Notes: a model not told the origin generated them from the sequence alone. DNA of 64,000 bases from Pseudomonas pisciculturae (GCF_015461805.1 NZ_JACVZE010000001.1:868001-932000); one strand, 5' to 3'. Shown: positions 16,058 through 28,917, counted from the first letter of the stretch. Made by a program: numbers and translations.

Positions 16058-17134
16058 TTAGTCCGTGCTGGGCTTGGGTTGTTCGTAGCGTGCATTGAAG
16101 GCCTGAATGAAACCATTACGCAAAATCGCCAAAAACGCCGAGAACGCGCTGACATCCTGCTGATGCACGCTGCCACTCAGCTCCACCCGGGTGGCGAATT
16201 GGTTCTTTTGCTGGTTTTTCAGTACGGTCTCGCTAGCGCCGACTACCGCCTCCCAGATCGAACGGAAGATGTTCTTGTCTTTGTTTTCCACGTCCTGCTT
16301 CCAGTCGAACACTTCCACATCCCGCAGCAGCGGCTTGATATAGCCGGTGAGTTGGCCCTTTTCCGCTTGGGCCTCGATTACCACATCGCCGGTGCCGGCC
16401 TTGAAGTCGAACTTGCCGTAGGCTGAAGCAAAGTCATTCATGCGCTTGAGTTGCAGGTCTTTGGCGCGAAAGCGGAACTCGAAGTTTTCGAAATTGCTCA
16501 GCGGGTCAAAGGTGGCGGTGGCTTCAAGCGGGGCCTGGCCTTGCAGCAGGGCCTTGCCGTCGAAGCGTGCATCGCGCTTGCCTTGGACGTCGACCACGTT
16601 GGTCAGGTTGTAGAAGCTGGCATTCACATCGGTGGCGTTGATGTTCACCGGCGGTTTGGAGTTGAAGTTGCGAAAGGTGATCTTGCCGTCTTCGATGCGT
16701 ACTTCATCGAGGGTAATGGGCGCCAACTTGCTTAACTGCTCGCGCCAGTCGGTGCCTTTACCGGTCTGGGACGCCTGCTTGTTGGCGCCGCCATCGACGA
16801 AGTTCACCTCAGGGTTGATAAAGCGCACCTTGGCGACGACGGCATGGTCGTTGATCAATGACTGCCAACTCACCGACAGGTCGATCAACGGTACCTTGAC
16901 GAAAGGTACTGGCACCTTGCCATCGACCTTGATGATCTCCAGGCCATTGATCTTGTACGCGCCGCGCCACAGGGCCAGGTCCACGTCGCTGATGCGGCCA
17001 CGGTAGTCACCCATGTCGGCAAGCTTGTCATTCAAGTAGTTACGCACAAGGTAGGGCAGGGCGAGATCCAGGGCGACCAGCACCACTACAAGCGCGGCGA
17101 CCGTCCAGATTGGCCAACTGAAGCGACGTTTCAT
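16058..17134 (-). CDS. DUF748 domain protein, membrane-anchored
   Basis: A 358-residue protein with one N-terminal membrane anchor (WTVAALVVVLVALDLALPYLV, about residues 9-29) and a long extracytoplasmic part rich in beta-strands. KLADMGDYRGRISDVDLALWRGAYKINGLEI followed by VPLIDLSVSWQSL is the AsmA-like/DUF748 N-terminal pattern. These proteins resemble the AsmA and TamB families, which bridge the periplasm and are linked to lipid transport or envelope assembly; a direct role here is inference. Its 5' end faces cysK, 124 bp away. Confidence 0.85.
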   Translation of the reverse strand: MKRRFSWPIWTVAALVVVLVALDLALPYLVRNYLNDKLADMGDYRGRISDVDLALWRGAYKINGLEIIKVDGKVPVPFVKVPLIDLSVSWQSLINDHAVVAKVRFINPEVNFVDGGANKQASQTGKGTDWREQLSKLAPITLDEVRIEDGKITFRNFNSKPPVNINATDVNASFYNLTNVVDVQGKRDARFDGKALLQGQAPLEATATFDPLSNFENFEFRFRAKDLQLKRMNDFASAYGKFDFKAGTGDVVIEAQAEKGQLTGYIKPLLRDVEVFDWKQDVENKDKNIFRSIWEAVVGASETVLKNQQKNQFATRVELSGSVHQQDVSAFSAFLAILRNGFIQAFNARYEQPKPSTD

Positions 17135-17258
17135 GGGGCGTTCTCCTTACAAGTAGGTGGTTGACCCTCGTCGGGCGCGCAACGTTCCTCTGACTGGACG
17201 CTTCGCACCTCTAGGCATACCCTTGTGAGCTTCCTGAAACCGCCAAATAGGACCCGCC

Positions 17259-18233
17259 ATGAGCCGCATTTTTGCAGACAACGCGCACTCCATCGGTAAC
17301 ACGCCCCTGGTACAGATCAACCGCATCGCCCCACGCGGCGTGACCATCCTGGCCAAAATCGAAGGGCGTAACCCCGGTTATTCGGTGAAGTGCCGCATTG
17401 GCGCAAACATGATCTGGGACGCCGAAAGCACCGGCAAACTCAAACCGGGCATGACCATTGTCGAACCGACTTCGGGCAATACCGGCATCGGCCTGGCGTT
17501 TGTCGCCGCCGCCCGTGGCTACAAGCTGCTGCTGACCATGCCGGCGTCGATGAGCATCGAGCGGCGCAAGGTCCTCAAGGCTCTGGGCGCTGAACTGGTG
17601 CTGACTGAGCCGGCCAAGGGCATGAAGGGCGCCATTGAGAAAGCCGCTGAAATCGTCGCCAGCGACCCGGCCCAGTACTTTATGCCGGGCCAGTTCGAAA
17701 ACCCGGCCAACCCGGCGATCCACGAGAAAACCACCGGCCCCGAGATTTGGAACGACACCGATGGCGCCGTGGACGTGCTGGTGGCGGGCGTGGGCACAGG
17801 CGGCACCATCACGGGCGTGTCGCGTTACATCAAGAACATCGCGGGCAAGCAGATTCTGTCGGTGGCCGTGGAGCCTATCGTGTCGCCGGTGATCACCCAG
17901 GCCCTGGCCGGTGAAGAGATCAAGCCCAGCCCCCATAAGATCCAGGGTATCGGCGCCGGTTTCGTGCCGAAGAACCTCGATCTGTCGATGGTTGACCGTG
18001 TGGAGTTGGCCAGCGATGAAGAGTCCAAGGCTATGGCTCTGCGCCTGATGCAGGAGGAGGGGATTTTGTGCGGTATTTCCTGTGGCGCGGCGATGGCCGT
18101 GGCCGTGCGCCTGGCGCAGAAGCCGGAGATGCAAGGCAAGACTATTGTGGTGATTCTGCCGGACTCCGGCGAGCGCTACCTGTCGAGCATGCTGTTCAGC
18201 GATCTGTTTACCGAGCAGGAAAACCAGGCTTGA
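17259..18233 (+). CDS. cysK: Cysteine synthase A
   Basis: A 324-residue fold type II PLP enzyme. The PLP lysine is in [17 protein letters not shown] (about residue 46), the phosphate-binding loop is [15 protein letters not shown], and the cofactor phosphate cup is [29 protein letters not shown] is at the C-terminus. It condenses O-acetylserine with sulfide to make cysteine. Length and the [15 protein letters not shown] region match CysK rather than the shorter CysM. A hairpin follows the gene before lpxO. Confidence 0.95.
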   Translation: MSRIFADNAHSIGNTPLVQINRIAPRGVTILAKIEGRNPGYSVKCRIGANMIWDAESTGKLKPGMTIVEPTSGNTGIGLAFVAAARGYKLLLTMPASMSIERRKVLKALGAELVLTEPAKGMKGAIEKAAEIVASDPAQYFMPGQFENPANPAIHEKTTGPEIWNDTDGAVDVLVAGVGTGGTITGVSRYIKNIAGKQILSVAVEPIVSPVITQALAGEEIKPSPHKIQGIGAGFVPKNLDLSMVDRVELASDEESKAMALRLMQEEGILCGISCGAAMAVAVRLAQKPEMQGKTIVVILPDSGERYLSSMLFSDLFTEQENQA

Positions 18234-18252
18234 TGTGTGTCAGCACCGATAC

Positions 18253-18279
18253 CTTGGGCCTTCTGCATACTGGCCCAAG
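18253..18279 (+). terminator. Hairpin after cysK
   Basis: CTTGGGCC and GGCCCAAG pair perfectly around an 11-nt loop, 20 bp after the cysK stop, followed by a weak TGTTTATG tail. It may be a partial terminator before lpxO. Confidence 0.45.
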
Positions 18280-18318
18280 TGTTTATGATGCCCGGCGCAT
18301 TTTTTCAGGAGTTGCTGC

Positions 18319-19257
18319 ATGACCTTTTCTTTGGCCGCCAAGCTGTCGGTGCTGCTGGTGTTTATCGGCAGCACGCTTTACGTGCACCTGCGCGGCAAGG
18401 CCCGCTTACCGGTGTTGCGCCAGTTCGTCAACCATTCGGCGCTGTTCGCCCCCTATAACGCCTTGATGTACCTGTTTTCGGCGGTGCCGTCCAAGCCCTA
18501 CCTGGACCGCAGCAAATTCCCCGAACTGGACGTACTCAAGGACAACTGGGAAGTGATCCGCGAAGAGGCCATGCACCTGTTCGACGAGGGTTACATTCGC
18601 GCGGCCGAAAAGAATAACGACGCCGGTTTTGGTTCGTTCTTCAAGAAAGGCTGGAAGCGCTTCTACCTCAAGTGGTACGACAAACCGCTGCCCTCGGCCG
18701 AGGCCCTGTGCCCGAAGACCGTGGCGCTGGTGAGCAGCATTCCCAACGTCAAAGGCGCGATGTTTGCGCTGTTGCCGGGTGGCAGCCACCTCAACCCGCA
18801 CCGCGACCCGTTTGCCGGCTCGCTGCGTTATCACTTGGGGTTGTCCACGCCGAACTCTGATGCCTGCCGTATCTTTGTCGATGGCGAGGAGTACGCCTGG
18901 CGCGACGGTGATGACGTGATGTTCGATGAAACTTACGTGCACTGGGTGAAGAACGAGACTGAAACCACCCGCGTGATCCTGTTCTGCGACATCGAACGGC
19001 CGCTGAGCAACGGCTTCATGACCCGCGTCAACCGTTGGGTCAGCAAGCAATTGGGCCGCGCTACCGCGCCGCAGAACCTGGATGACGAGCGTGTGGGCGG
19101 GATCAACCAGGCGTATGCCTGGAGCAAGACATTCAGCGACAAGTTCAGCGGGGTGGTGAAGCAGTGGAAGCGTAAGCATCCGAAGGCTTACCGCGTTGCG
19201 CGGCCGATTTTGGCGGTGGTGGTTTTGCTGCTGCTGTGGAAATGGCTGTTCGGCTGA
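18319..19257 (+). CDS. lpxO: Lipid A 2-hydroxylase, LpxO type
   Basis: A 312-residue aspartyl/asparaginyl beta-hydroxylase-family dioxygenase. An N-terminal membrane helix (LAAKLSVLLVFIGSTLYVHL) and a hydrophobic C-terminus (ARPILAVVVLLLLWKWLFG) bracket the catalytic domain. Iron and 2-oxoglutarate residues are in LLPGGSHLNPHRDPFAGSLRYHLGLS (HxD) and FDETYVHWVKNETETTRVILFCDI (distal His and Arg). LpxO adds a 2-hydroxyl to a secondary acyl chain of lipid A on the cytoplasmic face of the inner membrane. The start at 18319 has CAGGAG upstream. It shares the strand with cysK, 85 bp away, but has no functional link to it. Confidence 0.88.
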   Translation: MTFSLAAKLSVLLVFIGSTLYVHLRGKARLPVLRQFVNHSALFAPYNALMYLFSAVPSKPYLDRSKFPELDVLKDNWEVIREEAMHLFDEGYIRAAEKNNDAGFGSFFKKGWKRFYLKWYDKPLPSAEALCPKTVALVSSIPNVKGAMFALLPGGSHLNPHRDPFAGSLRYHLGLSTPNSDACRIFVDGEEYAWRDGDDVMFDETYVHWVKNETETTRVILFCDIERPLSNGFMTRVNRWVSKQLGRATAPQNLDDERVGGINQAYAWSKTFSDKFSGVVKQWKRKHPKAYRVARPILAVVVLLLLWKWLFG

Positions 19258-19281
19258 TCTAAAGCTGTCAATACAGTCAAC

Positions 19282-19373
19282 ATGTGGGAGGGGGCTTGCC
19301 CCCGATAGCGGTGTGTCAGGTTAGACATCTGTACCTGATCCACCGCCATCGGGGGCAAGCCCCCTCCCACATT
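19282..19373. repeat. REPIN-like inverted doublet, inward type
   Basis: Arms ATGTGGGAGGGGGCTTGCCC and its complement, GGGGGC/GCCCCC core, with CGGTGTGTCAGGT against ACCTGATCCACCG flanking the centre. It lies between the convergent lpxO and acnA. Confidence 0.92.
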
Positions 19374-19393
19374 TGATCTTCTTTGTCTGTTGG

Positions 19394-22135
<2,742 letters not shown>

Positions 22136-22289
22136 GACACGACTCCTTATGGTCCGCACGGCTACGGACCTGACGGGACGAACAGAGCTATCAACTTAGC
22201 CCTGTTTTCATTAGCAGGCTAATAACTGGACTCTATGGTTAAGTCCAAGGTTCCGAACTCGGCTATCATGCGCGCGTTTTCATGACAGA

Positions 22290-22307
22290 CATTGCGATAG
22301 CGCAATG
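22290..22307. promoter_or_regulatory. Dyad in the rlmM leader
   Basis: A perfect 7-bp inverted repeat with a 4-nt loop, CATTGCG-ATAG-CGCAATG, just upstream of the rlmM ribosome site. It could be an RNA hairpin affecting translation or a protein site. No factor is recognised. Confidence 0.4.
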
Positions 22308-22331
22308 CCGGTTGAGTCACCAGGAGAGTTG

Positions 22332-23408
22332 ATGAACACCCTTTTTATGCACTGCCGCCCGGGTTTTGAAGGCGAAGTCTGTTCCGAGATCGCGGACCTC
22401 GCCGCGCGCCTGAACGTTTCCGGCTACGCCAAGGCCAAGACCGGCAGCGCCTGCGCCGAATTTGTCTGCACCGAAGAAGACGGCGCCCAGCGCCTGATGC
22501 ACGGCCAGCGGTTTGCCGAGCTGATCTTCCCAAGGCAGTGGGCGCGCGGTGTGTTCATCGACCTGCCAGAGACCGACCGCATCAGCGTGATCCTTGCCCA
22601 TCTGCGCGAATTCCCGGTGTGCGGCAGCCTGTGGCTGGAAATGGTCGACACCAATGACGGTAAAGAGCTGTCGAACTTCTGCAAGAAATTCGAAGTGCAC
22701 CTGCGCAAAGCCCTGCTCAACGCCGGCAAGCTGGTGGACGACCCAAGCAAGCCGCGCCTGCTGCTGACCTTCAAGAGTGGCCGCGAGGTGTTCATGGGCC
22801 TGGCCGAGTCGAACAACTCGGCGATGTGGCCCATGGGCATCCCGCGCCTGAAGTTCCCGCGTGACGCGCCAAGCCGTTCGACCCTCAAGCTGGAAGAGGC
22901 CTGGCACCACTTCATCCCCCGTGACCAGTGGGACGAGCGCCTGCACGGCGACATGACCGGCGTAGACCTGGGCGCCGCCCCCGGCGGCTGGACCTGGCAA
23001 CTGGTCAACCGTGGCATGCTGGTCACCGCCATCGACAACGGCCCCATGGCCGAAAGCCTGATGGACACCGGCCTGGTGCAACACTTGATGGCCGACGGCT
23101 TCACCTTCGTGCCCAAGCAGCCGGTGGACTGGATGGTCTGCGATATCGTCGAGAAACCGGCGCGCAACGCAGCCCTGCTGGAAACCTGGATTGGCGAAGG
23201 GCATTGCCGCGAGGCGGTGGTGAACTTGAAGTTGCCGATGAAGCAGCGGTATGCCGAGGTGAAGCGTTTGCTCGAACGTATCGAGGAAGGCTTCAAGGCG
23301 CGAGGCATTCGGGTTGAGATTGGCTGCAAGCAGCTGTATCACGACCGTGAGGAAGTGACGTGCCACTTGCGTCGCCTGGAAACCCCGAAGAAACCCAAGA
23401 ACCGCTGA
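22332..23408 (+). CDS. rlmM: 23S rRNA (cytidine-2498 2'-O)-methyltransferase
   Basis: Encodes 358 residues from the ATG at 22332, with AGGAG 5 nt upstream. The N-terminal half is a THUMP-like RNA-binding region (MHCRPGFEGEVCSEIADLAARL). The Rossmann methyltransferase domain follows with SAM motif GVDLGAAPGGWTWQLVNRG, then DWMVCDIVEKPAR (catalytic Asp) and VVNLKLPMKQRY (catalytic Lys). It methylates C2498 of 23S rRNA. An 18-bp dyad (CATTGCG-ATAG-CGCAATG, 22290-22307) sits 25 bp before the start. Confidence 0.94.
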   Translation: MNTLFMHCRPGFEGEVCSEIADLAARLNVSGYAKAKTGSACAEFVCTEEDGAQRLMHGQRFAELIFPRQWARGVFIDLPETDRISVILAHLREFPVCGSLWLEMVDTNDGKELSNFCKKFEVHLRKALLNAGKLVDDPSKPRLLLTFKSGREVFMGLAESNNSAMWPMGIPRLKFPRDAPSRSTLKLEEAWHHFIPRDQWDERLHGDMTGVDLGAAPGGWTWQLVNRGMLVTAIDNGPMAESLMDTGLVQHLMADGFTFVPKQPVDWMVCDIVEKPARNAALLETWIGEGHCREAVVNLKLPMKQRYAEVKRLLERIEEGFKARGIRVEIGCKQLYHDREEVTCHLRRLETPKKPKNR

Positions 23409-23431
23409 TCGAAAGCCCAGCACCGCTCAAA

Positions 23432-23524
23432 ATGTGGGAGCTGGCTTGCCTGCGATAGCGGTATAACTATCGACACCTATGTTGAATGTGCCCCGGTCAT
23501 CGCGGGCAAGCCCGCTCCCACACA
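23432..23524. repeat. REPIN-like doublet with mixed arms
   Basis: The left arm is the GCTGGCTTGCCTGC subtype and the right arm is the complement of the GCGGGCTTGCCCGC subtype. The centre shows little symmetry. It lies between the co-directional rlmM and tusA. Confidence 0.88.
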
Positions 23525-23551
23525 AGAGCGGGCCGGTTTAAGGAGTGAGAG

Positions 23552-23803
23552 ATGAGCCAACCCCAGGATCTACCCGTCGACGGCACCTTGGACGCCACCG
23601 GCCTCAACTGCCCCGAGCCCGTGATGATGCTGCACCAGCACATCCGCGACCTGGCGCCGGGCGGCCTGCTCAAGGTGATCGCCACCGACCCGTCCACCCG
23701 CCGCGACATTCCCAAGTTCTGCGTGTTCCTGGACCACGAACTGGTGGATCAGCAAGAGCAGGCCGGCACTTACCTGTACTGGATTCGCAAGAAGTCCGTT
23801 TAA
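23552..23803 (+). CDS. tusA: Sulfurtransferase TusA
   Basis: An 83-residue TusA/SirA-family protein. The active Cys20 lies in [17 protein letters not shown], the conserved CPxP motif; [14 protein letters not shown] and LYWIRKKSV complete the two-layer fold. TusA accepts persulfide sulfur from IscS and passes it on for tRNA thiolation and other sulfur uses. A strong GGAGTGAGAG ribosome site precedes the ATG. Its stop overlaps the stop of the convergent MATE gene (23800-23803). Confidence 0.94.
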   Translation: MSQPQDLPVDGTLDATGLNCPEPVMMLHQHIRDLAPGGLLKVIATDPSTRRDIPKFCVFLDHELVDQQEQAGTYLYWIRKKSV

Positions 23804-25194
23804 CCCTGGGCTTCAACCGCGCGAATGCGTCGGCGTGCACTGCGCGTCAGGCGCACCACCAACATCCCCGCCGCACAACTCAGGCCCACGATCAGCCCTT
23901 GCCACAAGCCGCTTGGGCCGCTGGGTTCGCCGAGCCAATGGGTCAGCCCCAGCGCGTAACCCACCGGCAGCCCCACGCCCCAATAGGCAAACAGCGTCAG
24001 CACCATGGTCACCCGGGTGTCTTGGAAGCCACGCAATGCACCCGCGGCCGTGACCTGGATCGAGTCGGAGAACTGGAACAGCGCAGAAAACACAATCAGC
24101 GTCGAAGCCAGGTGGATCACGATCGGGTCCGGGGTGTAGATCGCCGCAATCTGCTCGCGGAACACCAGCATCAGACCGCACGACAGGCAGGCGTACGCCA
24201 GCGCCGTGCCCATGCCTACCCCGGCGGCGAAGCGCGCCTCACGTGGCTGGCCACGGCCCAGGGCCTGGCCGACGCGAACGGTGATGGCCATGCTCAGGGA
24301 GTAGGGGATCATGAACACCAGGGAGCTGACGTTCAAAGCGATCTGATGCCCGGAGACCACCGTGGCACCCAGGCTGCCGATCAGCAGGGCGATCACGGCG
24401 AAAATGCTCGACTCGGCAAAGATCGCGATGCCGATGGGCAAGCCTATGCCCAGTACGCGCTTGATCACTGCCCATTGTGGCCAGTCGAAACGCTTGAACA
24501 ATTCGCTGCTTTGATACGCCGCCCCATAGCGTGTCCACACGGCCAGCCCGAGCAGCATCGCCCACATCGAAATGGCCGTGGCCCAGCCGCAGCCCACGCC
24601 GCCCATGGCCGGCACGCCCAGGTGACCGTAGATGAAGATGTAGTTGAGCGGAATATTCAGCGCCAGGCCAAACAGGCCCATGACCATGCTTGGTCGGGTG
24701 CGGCCCAGGCCCTCGCTGAAACAGCGCAGCACGTAGTACAGCGCAATGGCTGGCATGCCGGCGGCGATGCCGTGCAGGTAGCCCATGGACGGGTTGATCA
24801 GGTCGGGCTCAACCTTCATCGCATGCAGGATCGGTTCGGCGCACAGCAGCAAGAGCGCACCCATGACCCCCACCACGACGGCCAGCCACAGCGATTGGCG
24901 CACCAACGGCCCGATCTCGTTGAACTGCCCGGCGCCGTAGCGTTGGGCGACTTTTGGCGTGGTCGCCAACAGGGTGCCGCTCATCAGCAGGTACACAGGA
25001 ATCCAAATCGAATTACCCAGGCCCACTGCCGCCAGGTCTTGGGGGCTGACGCGCCCGGCCATTACTGCATCGACAAAGCTCATGGCGGTGGTGGCCAATT
25101 GGCCGATCATGATCGGCAAGGCCAGCGTCAGCAGGTCGCGCACTTCCCGGCTGATGCGGGCGGGGCGGGTGAGGGGGGCGATGGCAGTGTTCAC
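23800..25194 (-). CDS. MATE-family multidrug efflux transporter
   Basis: Encodes 464 residues if the GTG at 25194 is used; the frame stays open to 25299, but the upstream residues are Arg-rich and unlike a MATE N-terminus. Twelve membrane segments are expected; the first repeat carries [42 protein letters not shown], the NorM hallmark. It likely exports cationic drugs by Na+ or H+ antiport in the inner membrane. The second half repeats this fold ([22 protein letters not shown]). The exact start is uncertain. It is convergent with tusA, and pdxB lies behind a REPIN-like repeat. Confidence 0.88.
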   Translation of the reverse strand: MNTAIAPLTRPARISREVRDLLTLALPIMIGQLATTAMSFVDAVMAGRVSPQDLAAVGLGNSIWIPVYLLMSGTLLATTPKVAQRYGAGQFNEIGPLVRQSLWLAVVVGVMGALLLLCAEPILHAMKVEPDLINPSMGYLHGIAAGMPAIALYYVLRCFSEGLGRTRPSMVMGLFGLALNIPLNYIFIYGHLGVPAMGGVGCGWATAISMWAMLLGLAVWTRYGAAYQSSELFKRFDWPQWAVIKRVLGIGLPIGIAIFAESSIFAVIALLIGSLGATVVSGHQIALNVSSLVFMIPYSLSMAITVRVGQALGRGQPREARFAAGVGMGTALAYACLSCGLMLVFREQIAAIYTPDPIVIHLASTLIVFSALFQFSDSIQVTAAGALRGFQDTRVTMVLTLFAYWGVGLPVGYALGLTHWLGEPSGPSGLWQGLIVGLSCAAGMLVVRLTRSARRRIRAVEAQG

Positions 25195-25310
25195 GTACGG
25201 GTGTCCAGGAATAAGGGAGACGCAAGGCCGGCGGATTCTACGCCTTGACGCAATGGTCAGGAAAAAACCTGTGTTGGGGATTTGTAAGCGCCCTTCCAAA
25301 CACCGAAAAT

Positions 25311-25408
25311 CCCCTGTGGGAGGGGGCTTGCTCCCGATAGCATTGGATCAGTCACTGGCTATATTGACTGGCCCACTACTATCGGGAGCAAGCCCCCTCC
25401 CACAGGGG
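25311..25408. repeat. REPIN-like inverted doublet, inward type
   Basis: Arms CCCCTGTGGGAGGGGGCTTG and its complement, core GGGGGCTTGCTCCC, with GATAGCATTGGATCAGTCA inside. It is the only doublet in the window between divergent genes (MATE exporter and pdxB), so it may sit within or near promoters. Confidence 0.92.
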
Positions 25409-25468
25409 ATCTGAGCTGTTACACGAAGCGCATCTGTGTACACTGCCCCTCCGCCAAAGGAGCCTGCC

Positions 25469-26611
25469 ATGCTGATTGTTGCCGACGAAAATATTCCGCT
25501 GCTCGACGCTTTCTTCCAAGGGTTTGGCGAGATTCGCCGGGTGCCCGGCCGTTCCATTGACCGCGCCACCGTCGAGCAGGCCGATGTGTTGTTGGTGCGC
25601 TCGGTGACCAACGTCAATCGCGGGCTGCTGGAAGGCTCGAAGGTGCGCTTTGTCGGCACCTGCACCATCGGCACCGACCATCTGGACCTCGACTACTTCA
25701 AGCAGGCCGGCATCCAGTGGTCCAGCGCCCCAGGCTGTAACGCCCGTGGAGTAGTGGACTACGTGCTGGGTAGCCTGCAGACCCTGGCCGAGATCGAAGG
25801 CGTCGACCTCAACCAACGCACCTACGGCGTGGTCGGCGCAGGGGAGGTCGGTGGCCGGTTGGTCAAGGTGCTCAAGGGGCTGGGCTGGAACGTGCTGGTG
25901 TGCGACCCGCCGCGCCAGATCGCCGAAGACGGTGATTATGTCAGCCTGGCGCAGATCATCGAGCAGTGCGATGTGATCAGCCTGCATACCCCACTGACCA
26001 AGTCCGGTAATGGCTCGACCTGGCACCTGTTCGACCGCCAGCGCCTCAACCAGCTCAAGCCCGGCACCTGGCTGATCAACGCCAGTCGTGGCCCGGTGGT
26101 GGATAACGCAGCGCTGCGCGAAGTGCTGTTGGAGCGCGAAGACCTGCAAGCCGTGCTGGACGTATGGGAAGGCGAGCCGCAAGTGGACGTCGACCTGGCC
26201 GACCTGTGCGTGCTGGCCACCCCGCATATCGCCGGTTATAGCCTCGAAGGCCGCCAGCGTGGCACGGCGCAGATCTATCAGGCGTTCTGTGCTCATCTGG
26301 GGCAGGAGCCGAGCATTCAACTGAGTGATTTATTGCCGCCGCTGTGGCTGGCGCAAGTGCACCTCAATGCTGAGACGGACCCGGCCTGGGCGCTGGCCAC
26401 CCTGTGCCGCAGCGTGTACGACCCGCGCCGGGACGATGCGGATTTTCGTCGCAGCCTTGTAGGAACCGTTGAAGAGCAACGCACGGCTTTCGACCTGCTG
26501 CGCAAGCATTACCCCGCGCGCCGCGAGATCGATGGACTGAAGGTGCACATCAATGGTGAGTCCGCGGCGCTGTCGCAGATAGTCTTGGCACTCGGCGCCG
26601 AGGCCATCTAA
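25469..26611 (+). CDS. pdxB: Erythronate-4-phosphate dehydrogenase
   Basis: Encodes 380 residues from the ATG at 25469 (AAAGGAG 6 nt upstream), the expected PdxB length. The NAD domain has [22 protein letters not shown]; catalytic residues of the D-2-hydroxyacid dehydrogenase family are in [14 protein letters not shown] (Arg), [10 protein letters not shown] (Glu) and [13 protein letters not shown] (His). The roughly 90-residue C-terminal dimerisation domain is typical of PdxB. It catalyses the second step of deoxyxylulose-5-phosphate-dependent vitamin B6 synthesis. An intrinsic terminator follows. Confidence 0.95.
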   Translation: MLIVADENIPLLDAFFQGFGEIRRVPGRSIDRATVEQADVLLVRSVTNVNRGLLEGSKVRFVGTCTIGTDHLDLDYFKQAGIQWSSAPGCNARGVVDYVLGSLQTLAEIEGVDLNQRTYGVVGAGEVGGRLVKVLKGLGWNVLVCDPPRQIAEDGDYVSLAQIIEQCDVISLHTPLTKSGNGSTWHLFDRQRLNQLKPGTWLINASRGPVVDNAALREVLLEREDLQAVLDVWEGEPQVDVDLADLCVLATPHIAGYSLEGRQRGTAQIYQAFCAHLGQEPSIQLSDLLPPLWLAQVHLNAETDPAWALATLCRSVYDPRRDDADFRRSLVGTVEEQRTAFDLLRKHYPARREIDGLKVHINGESAALSQIVLALGAEAI

Positions 26612-26621
26612 GCGGCCATAA

Positions 26622-26650
26622 AAAACCCGGCCACCAGGGCCGGGTTTAAA
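26622..26650. terminator. Bidirectional intrinsic terminator
   Basis: AAACCCGGCC and GGCCGGGTTT flank ACCAG. On the minus strand it ends in a run of six T and serves the small gene ending at 26665; on the plus strand it closes pdxB with a shorter run. Confidence 0.8.
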
Positions 26651-26664
26651 AGAGCGTGGGCGCT

Positions 26665-26838
26665 TCAGCCTCGCTGGGCAGGTTTGACCAGTCGCTGTTC
26701 CAGCTCGCTGCACGCTTGCTGGATCATCTCTTCGGTAATCTGCACTTCGCGGCCGCTGGCATCGATGTACGTGCACGGCAACTGCTGCGGCTGGCGGATC
26801 ACTTCAATCTTGGCATCGCTGCTGGTTTGCAAGGTCAT
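26665..26838 (-). CDS. Small PA1571-like protein
   Basis: Encodes 57 residues from the ATG at 26838, with GAGGAG 7 nt upstream; the ATG at 26853 has no ribosome site. The sequence reads MTLQTSSDAKIEVIRQPQQL, then CTYIDASGREVQITEEMIQQACSELEQR. A short beta-rich start with YIDxxGREV and a helical end resembles the conserved small Pseudomonas protein family PA1571. No motif suggests a function. A shared terminator separates it from pdxB. Confidence 0.7.
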   Translation of the reverse strand: MTLQTSSDAKIEVIRQPQQLPCTYIDASGREVQITEEMIQQACSELEQRLVKPAQRG

Positions 26839-27074
26839 GGCCTGTCTCCTCATCAGGTTGTGTACCGACTCTAATACCCCCGCGTGACCGGGCTGTTACA
26901 ACTCCATACATGATCAGCGGTTCGAACACCCAGTCCACCAGAAACCACTACGGATTTCCAGCCACGCATTAGACCGATAGTCTCTAGGAGCCCTTATCGG
27001 CGGGCATAATTAACCTGACTCATTGCTATTGGCCCAAGTTCCCCCCATGTAGAGGTACTGGTTCCTCATCGGTG

Positions 27075-28856
27075 ATGCCCTCCATGTTCTCAGCCCGTCA
27101 ACGTCGTGCAATTCGCTTGGCCAGCCGTTTTATTGCGCCTTATCGCTGGCAAGCGCTGGGCGCTTTGGTGGCGCTTATCGTCACCGCAGGCATCACCTTA
27201 TCCATGGGGCAGGGCATTCGGCTGCTGGTAGACCAGGGTTTCATGACCCAGTCACCGCACCTGCTCAACCAGTCCATCGGCTTGTTTATGTTGCTGGTGC
27301 TGGGCCTGGCCGTGGGCACCTTTGCGCGGTTTTACCTGGTGTCGTGGATCGGTGAGCGGGTGGTCGCGGACATTCGGCGGCAGGTGTTCAACCATTTGAT
27401 CTACCTGCACCCCGGTTTCTATGAGAACAACCGCAGCTCGGAAATACAGTCGCGGCTGACCACCGACACCACCTTGCTGCAATCGGTGATCGGCTCGTCG
27501 CTGTCGCTGTTTCTACGCAATGCCCTGATGGTCATCGGCGGCATCGTGCTGCTGTTTGTCACCAACCCCAAGCTCACCAGCATCGTGGTGGTGGCGCTGC
27601 CGTTGGTGCTGGCGCCGATCCTGATCTTCGGCCGCCGCGTGCGCAGCCTGTCACGCCAAAGCCAGGACCGTATCGCCGATGTGGGCAGCTACGTGTCCGA
27701 GACCCTCGGCCAGATCAAGACCGTGCAGGCCTATAACCATCAGGTACAGGACGAGCAGCGCTTCGCCGTGACGGTGGAAGAGGCCTTCACCACCGCGCGC
27801 AAACGCATCGTGCAGCGCGCCTGGCTGATTACCCTGGTGATCATGTTGGTACTGGGCGCCGTGGGCGTGATGCTGTGGGTCGGCGGTATGGACGTGATCG
27901 GCGGGCGCATTTCTGGCGGTGAGCTGGCAGCGTTTGTGTTTTACAGCCTGATCGTCGGCAGCGCCGTCGGCACCCTGAGTGAAGTGCTCGGCGAGTTACA
28001 GCGCGCCGCCGGTGCTGCCGAGCGCATCGGCGAATTGTTGCAGTCGAGCAATGAAATCCAGGCGCCAGTCACTGGCACGGTGCAATTGCCCCAGCGTGTC
28101 AGCGGTAGCATGGCGTTGCAGGACCTGCGCTTTTCCTACCCGTCACGGCCTGACAGCTACGCCATCGACGGCCTGAACCTGACCATCAATCCCGGCGAAA
28201 CCCTGGCCTTGGTTGGCCCGTCAGGCGCCGGCAAATCGACGATCTTCGACCTGCTGCTGCGCTTCTACGACCCGCAGCACGGCCGCATCCTGCTCGACGG
28301 TCACCCGCTGACTGAACTCGACCCGATGGACCTGCGCCGTCACTTCGCCCTCGTGTCCCAAAGCCCGGCGCTGTTTTACGGCAGCGTCGAAGAAAACATC
28401 CGCTACGGCAACCCGGCCGCGACCTTCGAGCAGGTCGAAGCCGCCGCCCGTATCGCCCATGCCCACGACTTCATCCTGCAAATGCCCGACGGCTACCAGA
28501 CGCACCTCGGCGACGGCGGCATGGGCCTCTCTGGCGGCCAACGCCAACGCCTGGCCATCGCCCGTGCGTTGTTGGTGGATGCGCCGATACTGCTGTTGGA
28601 CGAAGCCACCAGCGCCCTGGATGCGCAGAGCGAGCATTTGATCCAGCAAGCCCTGCCGCAACTGATGCAGGGGCGCACCACGCTGGTGATCGCCCATCGA
28701 TTGGCGACGGTGAAGAATGCCGACCGCATTGCCGTGATGGACCTGGGCAAGCTTGTGGCCGTGGGCACGCATCAGCAGTTGATTGCGAGTAATGCGCTGT
28801 ATGCGCGGTTGGCGGCGTTGCAGTTCAGTGATGGGATGGAGCAGGTTCAAGACTGA
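27075..28856 (+). CDS. MsbA/LmrA-like ABC exporter (fused permease-ATPase)
   Basis: About 593 residues from the ATG at 27075; GTG 27072 and ATG 27084 are in frame and none has a good ribosome site. Six membrane helices (residues about 20-300) are followed by an ATPase with Walker A GPSGAGKSTIF, signature LSGGQRQRLAIARAL, Walker B ILLLDEATSALD and H-loop IAHRLATV. A homodimeric half-exporter for lipids or hydrophobic compounds is likely. The substrate cannot be told, and no lpxK or kdsB is adjacent, so this is not the housekeeping msbA by context. Confidence 0.9.
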   Translation: MPSMFSARQRRAIRLASRFIAPYRWQALGALVALIVTAGITLSMGQGIRLLVDQGFMTQSPHLLNQSIGLFMLLVLGLAVGTFARFYLVSWIGERVVADIRRQVFNHLIYLHPGFYENNRSSEIQSRLTTDTTLLQSVIGSSLSLFLRNALMVIGGIVLLFVTNPKLTSIVVVALPLVLAPILIFGRRVRSLSRQSQDRIADVGSYVSETLGQIKTVQAYNHQVQDEQRFAVTVEEAFTTARKRIVQRAWLITLVIMLVLGAVGVMLWVGGMDVIGGRISGGELAAFVFYSLIVGSAVGTLSEVLGELQRAAGAAERIGELLQSSNEIQAPVTGTVQLPQRVSGSMALQDLRFSYPSRPDSYAIDGLNLTINPGETLALVGPSGAGKSTIFDLLLRFYDPQHGRILLDGHPLTELDPMDLRRHFALVSQSPALFYGSVEENIRYGNPAATFEQVEAAARIAHAHDFILQMPDGYQTHLGDGGMGLSGGQRQRLAIARALLVDAPILLLDEATSALDAQSEHLIQQALPQLMQGRTTLVIAHRLATVKNADRIAVMDLGKLVAVGTHQQLIASNALYARLAALQFSDGMEQVQD

Positions 28857-28875
28857 TCAGGCGTCATTGAGGCTT

Positions 28876-28909
28876 TTGTGGCGAGCGAGCAAGCTCGCTC
28901 GCCACAGGG
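28876..28909. repeat. Solo GTGGCGAGCGAGC palindrome
   Basis: TGTGGCGAGCGAGC and GCTCGCTCGCCACA join around AA to give one long perfect hairpin, without the spacer of the doublets. The same half-sequence forms the outer arms of the element at 42113. It lies between convergent genes and could also terminate transcription. Confidence 0.8.
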
Positions 28910-28917
28910 GATACGTG

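Noticed and set aside
26915..26930. GGTTCGAACACCC resembling a tRNA T-arm
   Set aside because: No acceptor stem, D-arm or anticodon arm at proper distance on either strand.
28876..28909. Rho-independent terminator for the ABC exporter
   Set aside because: The stem is perfect but no T-run follows on either strand, and the sequence recurs in the repeat at 42113, so it was called a repeat.
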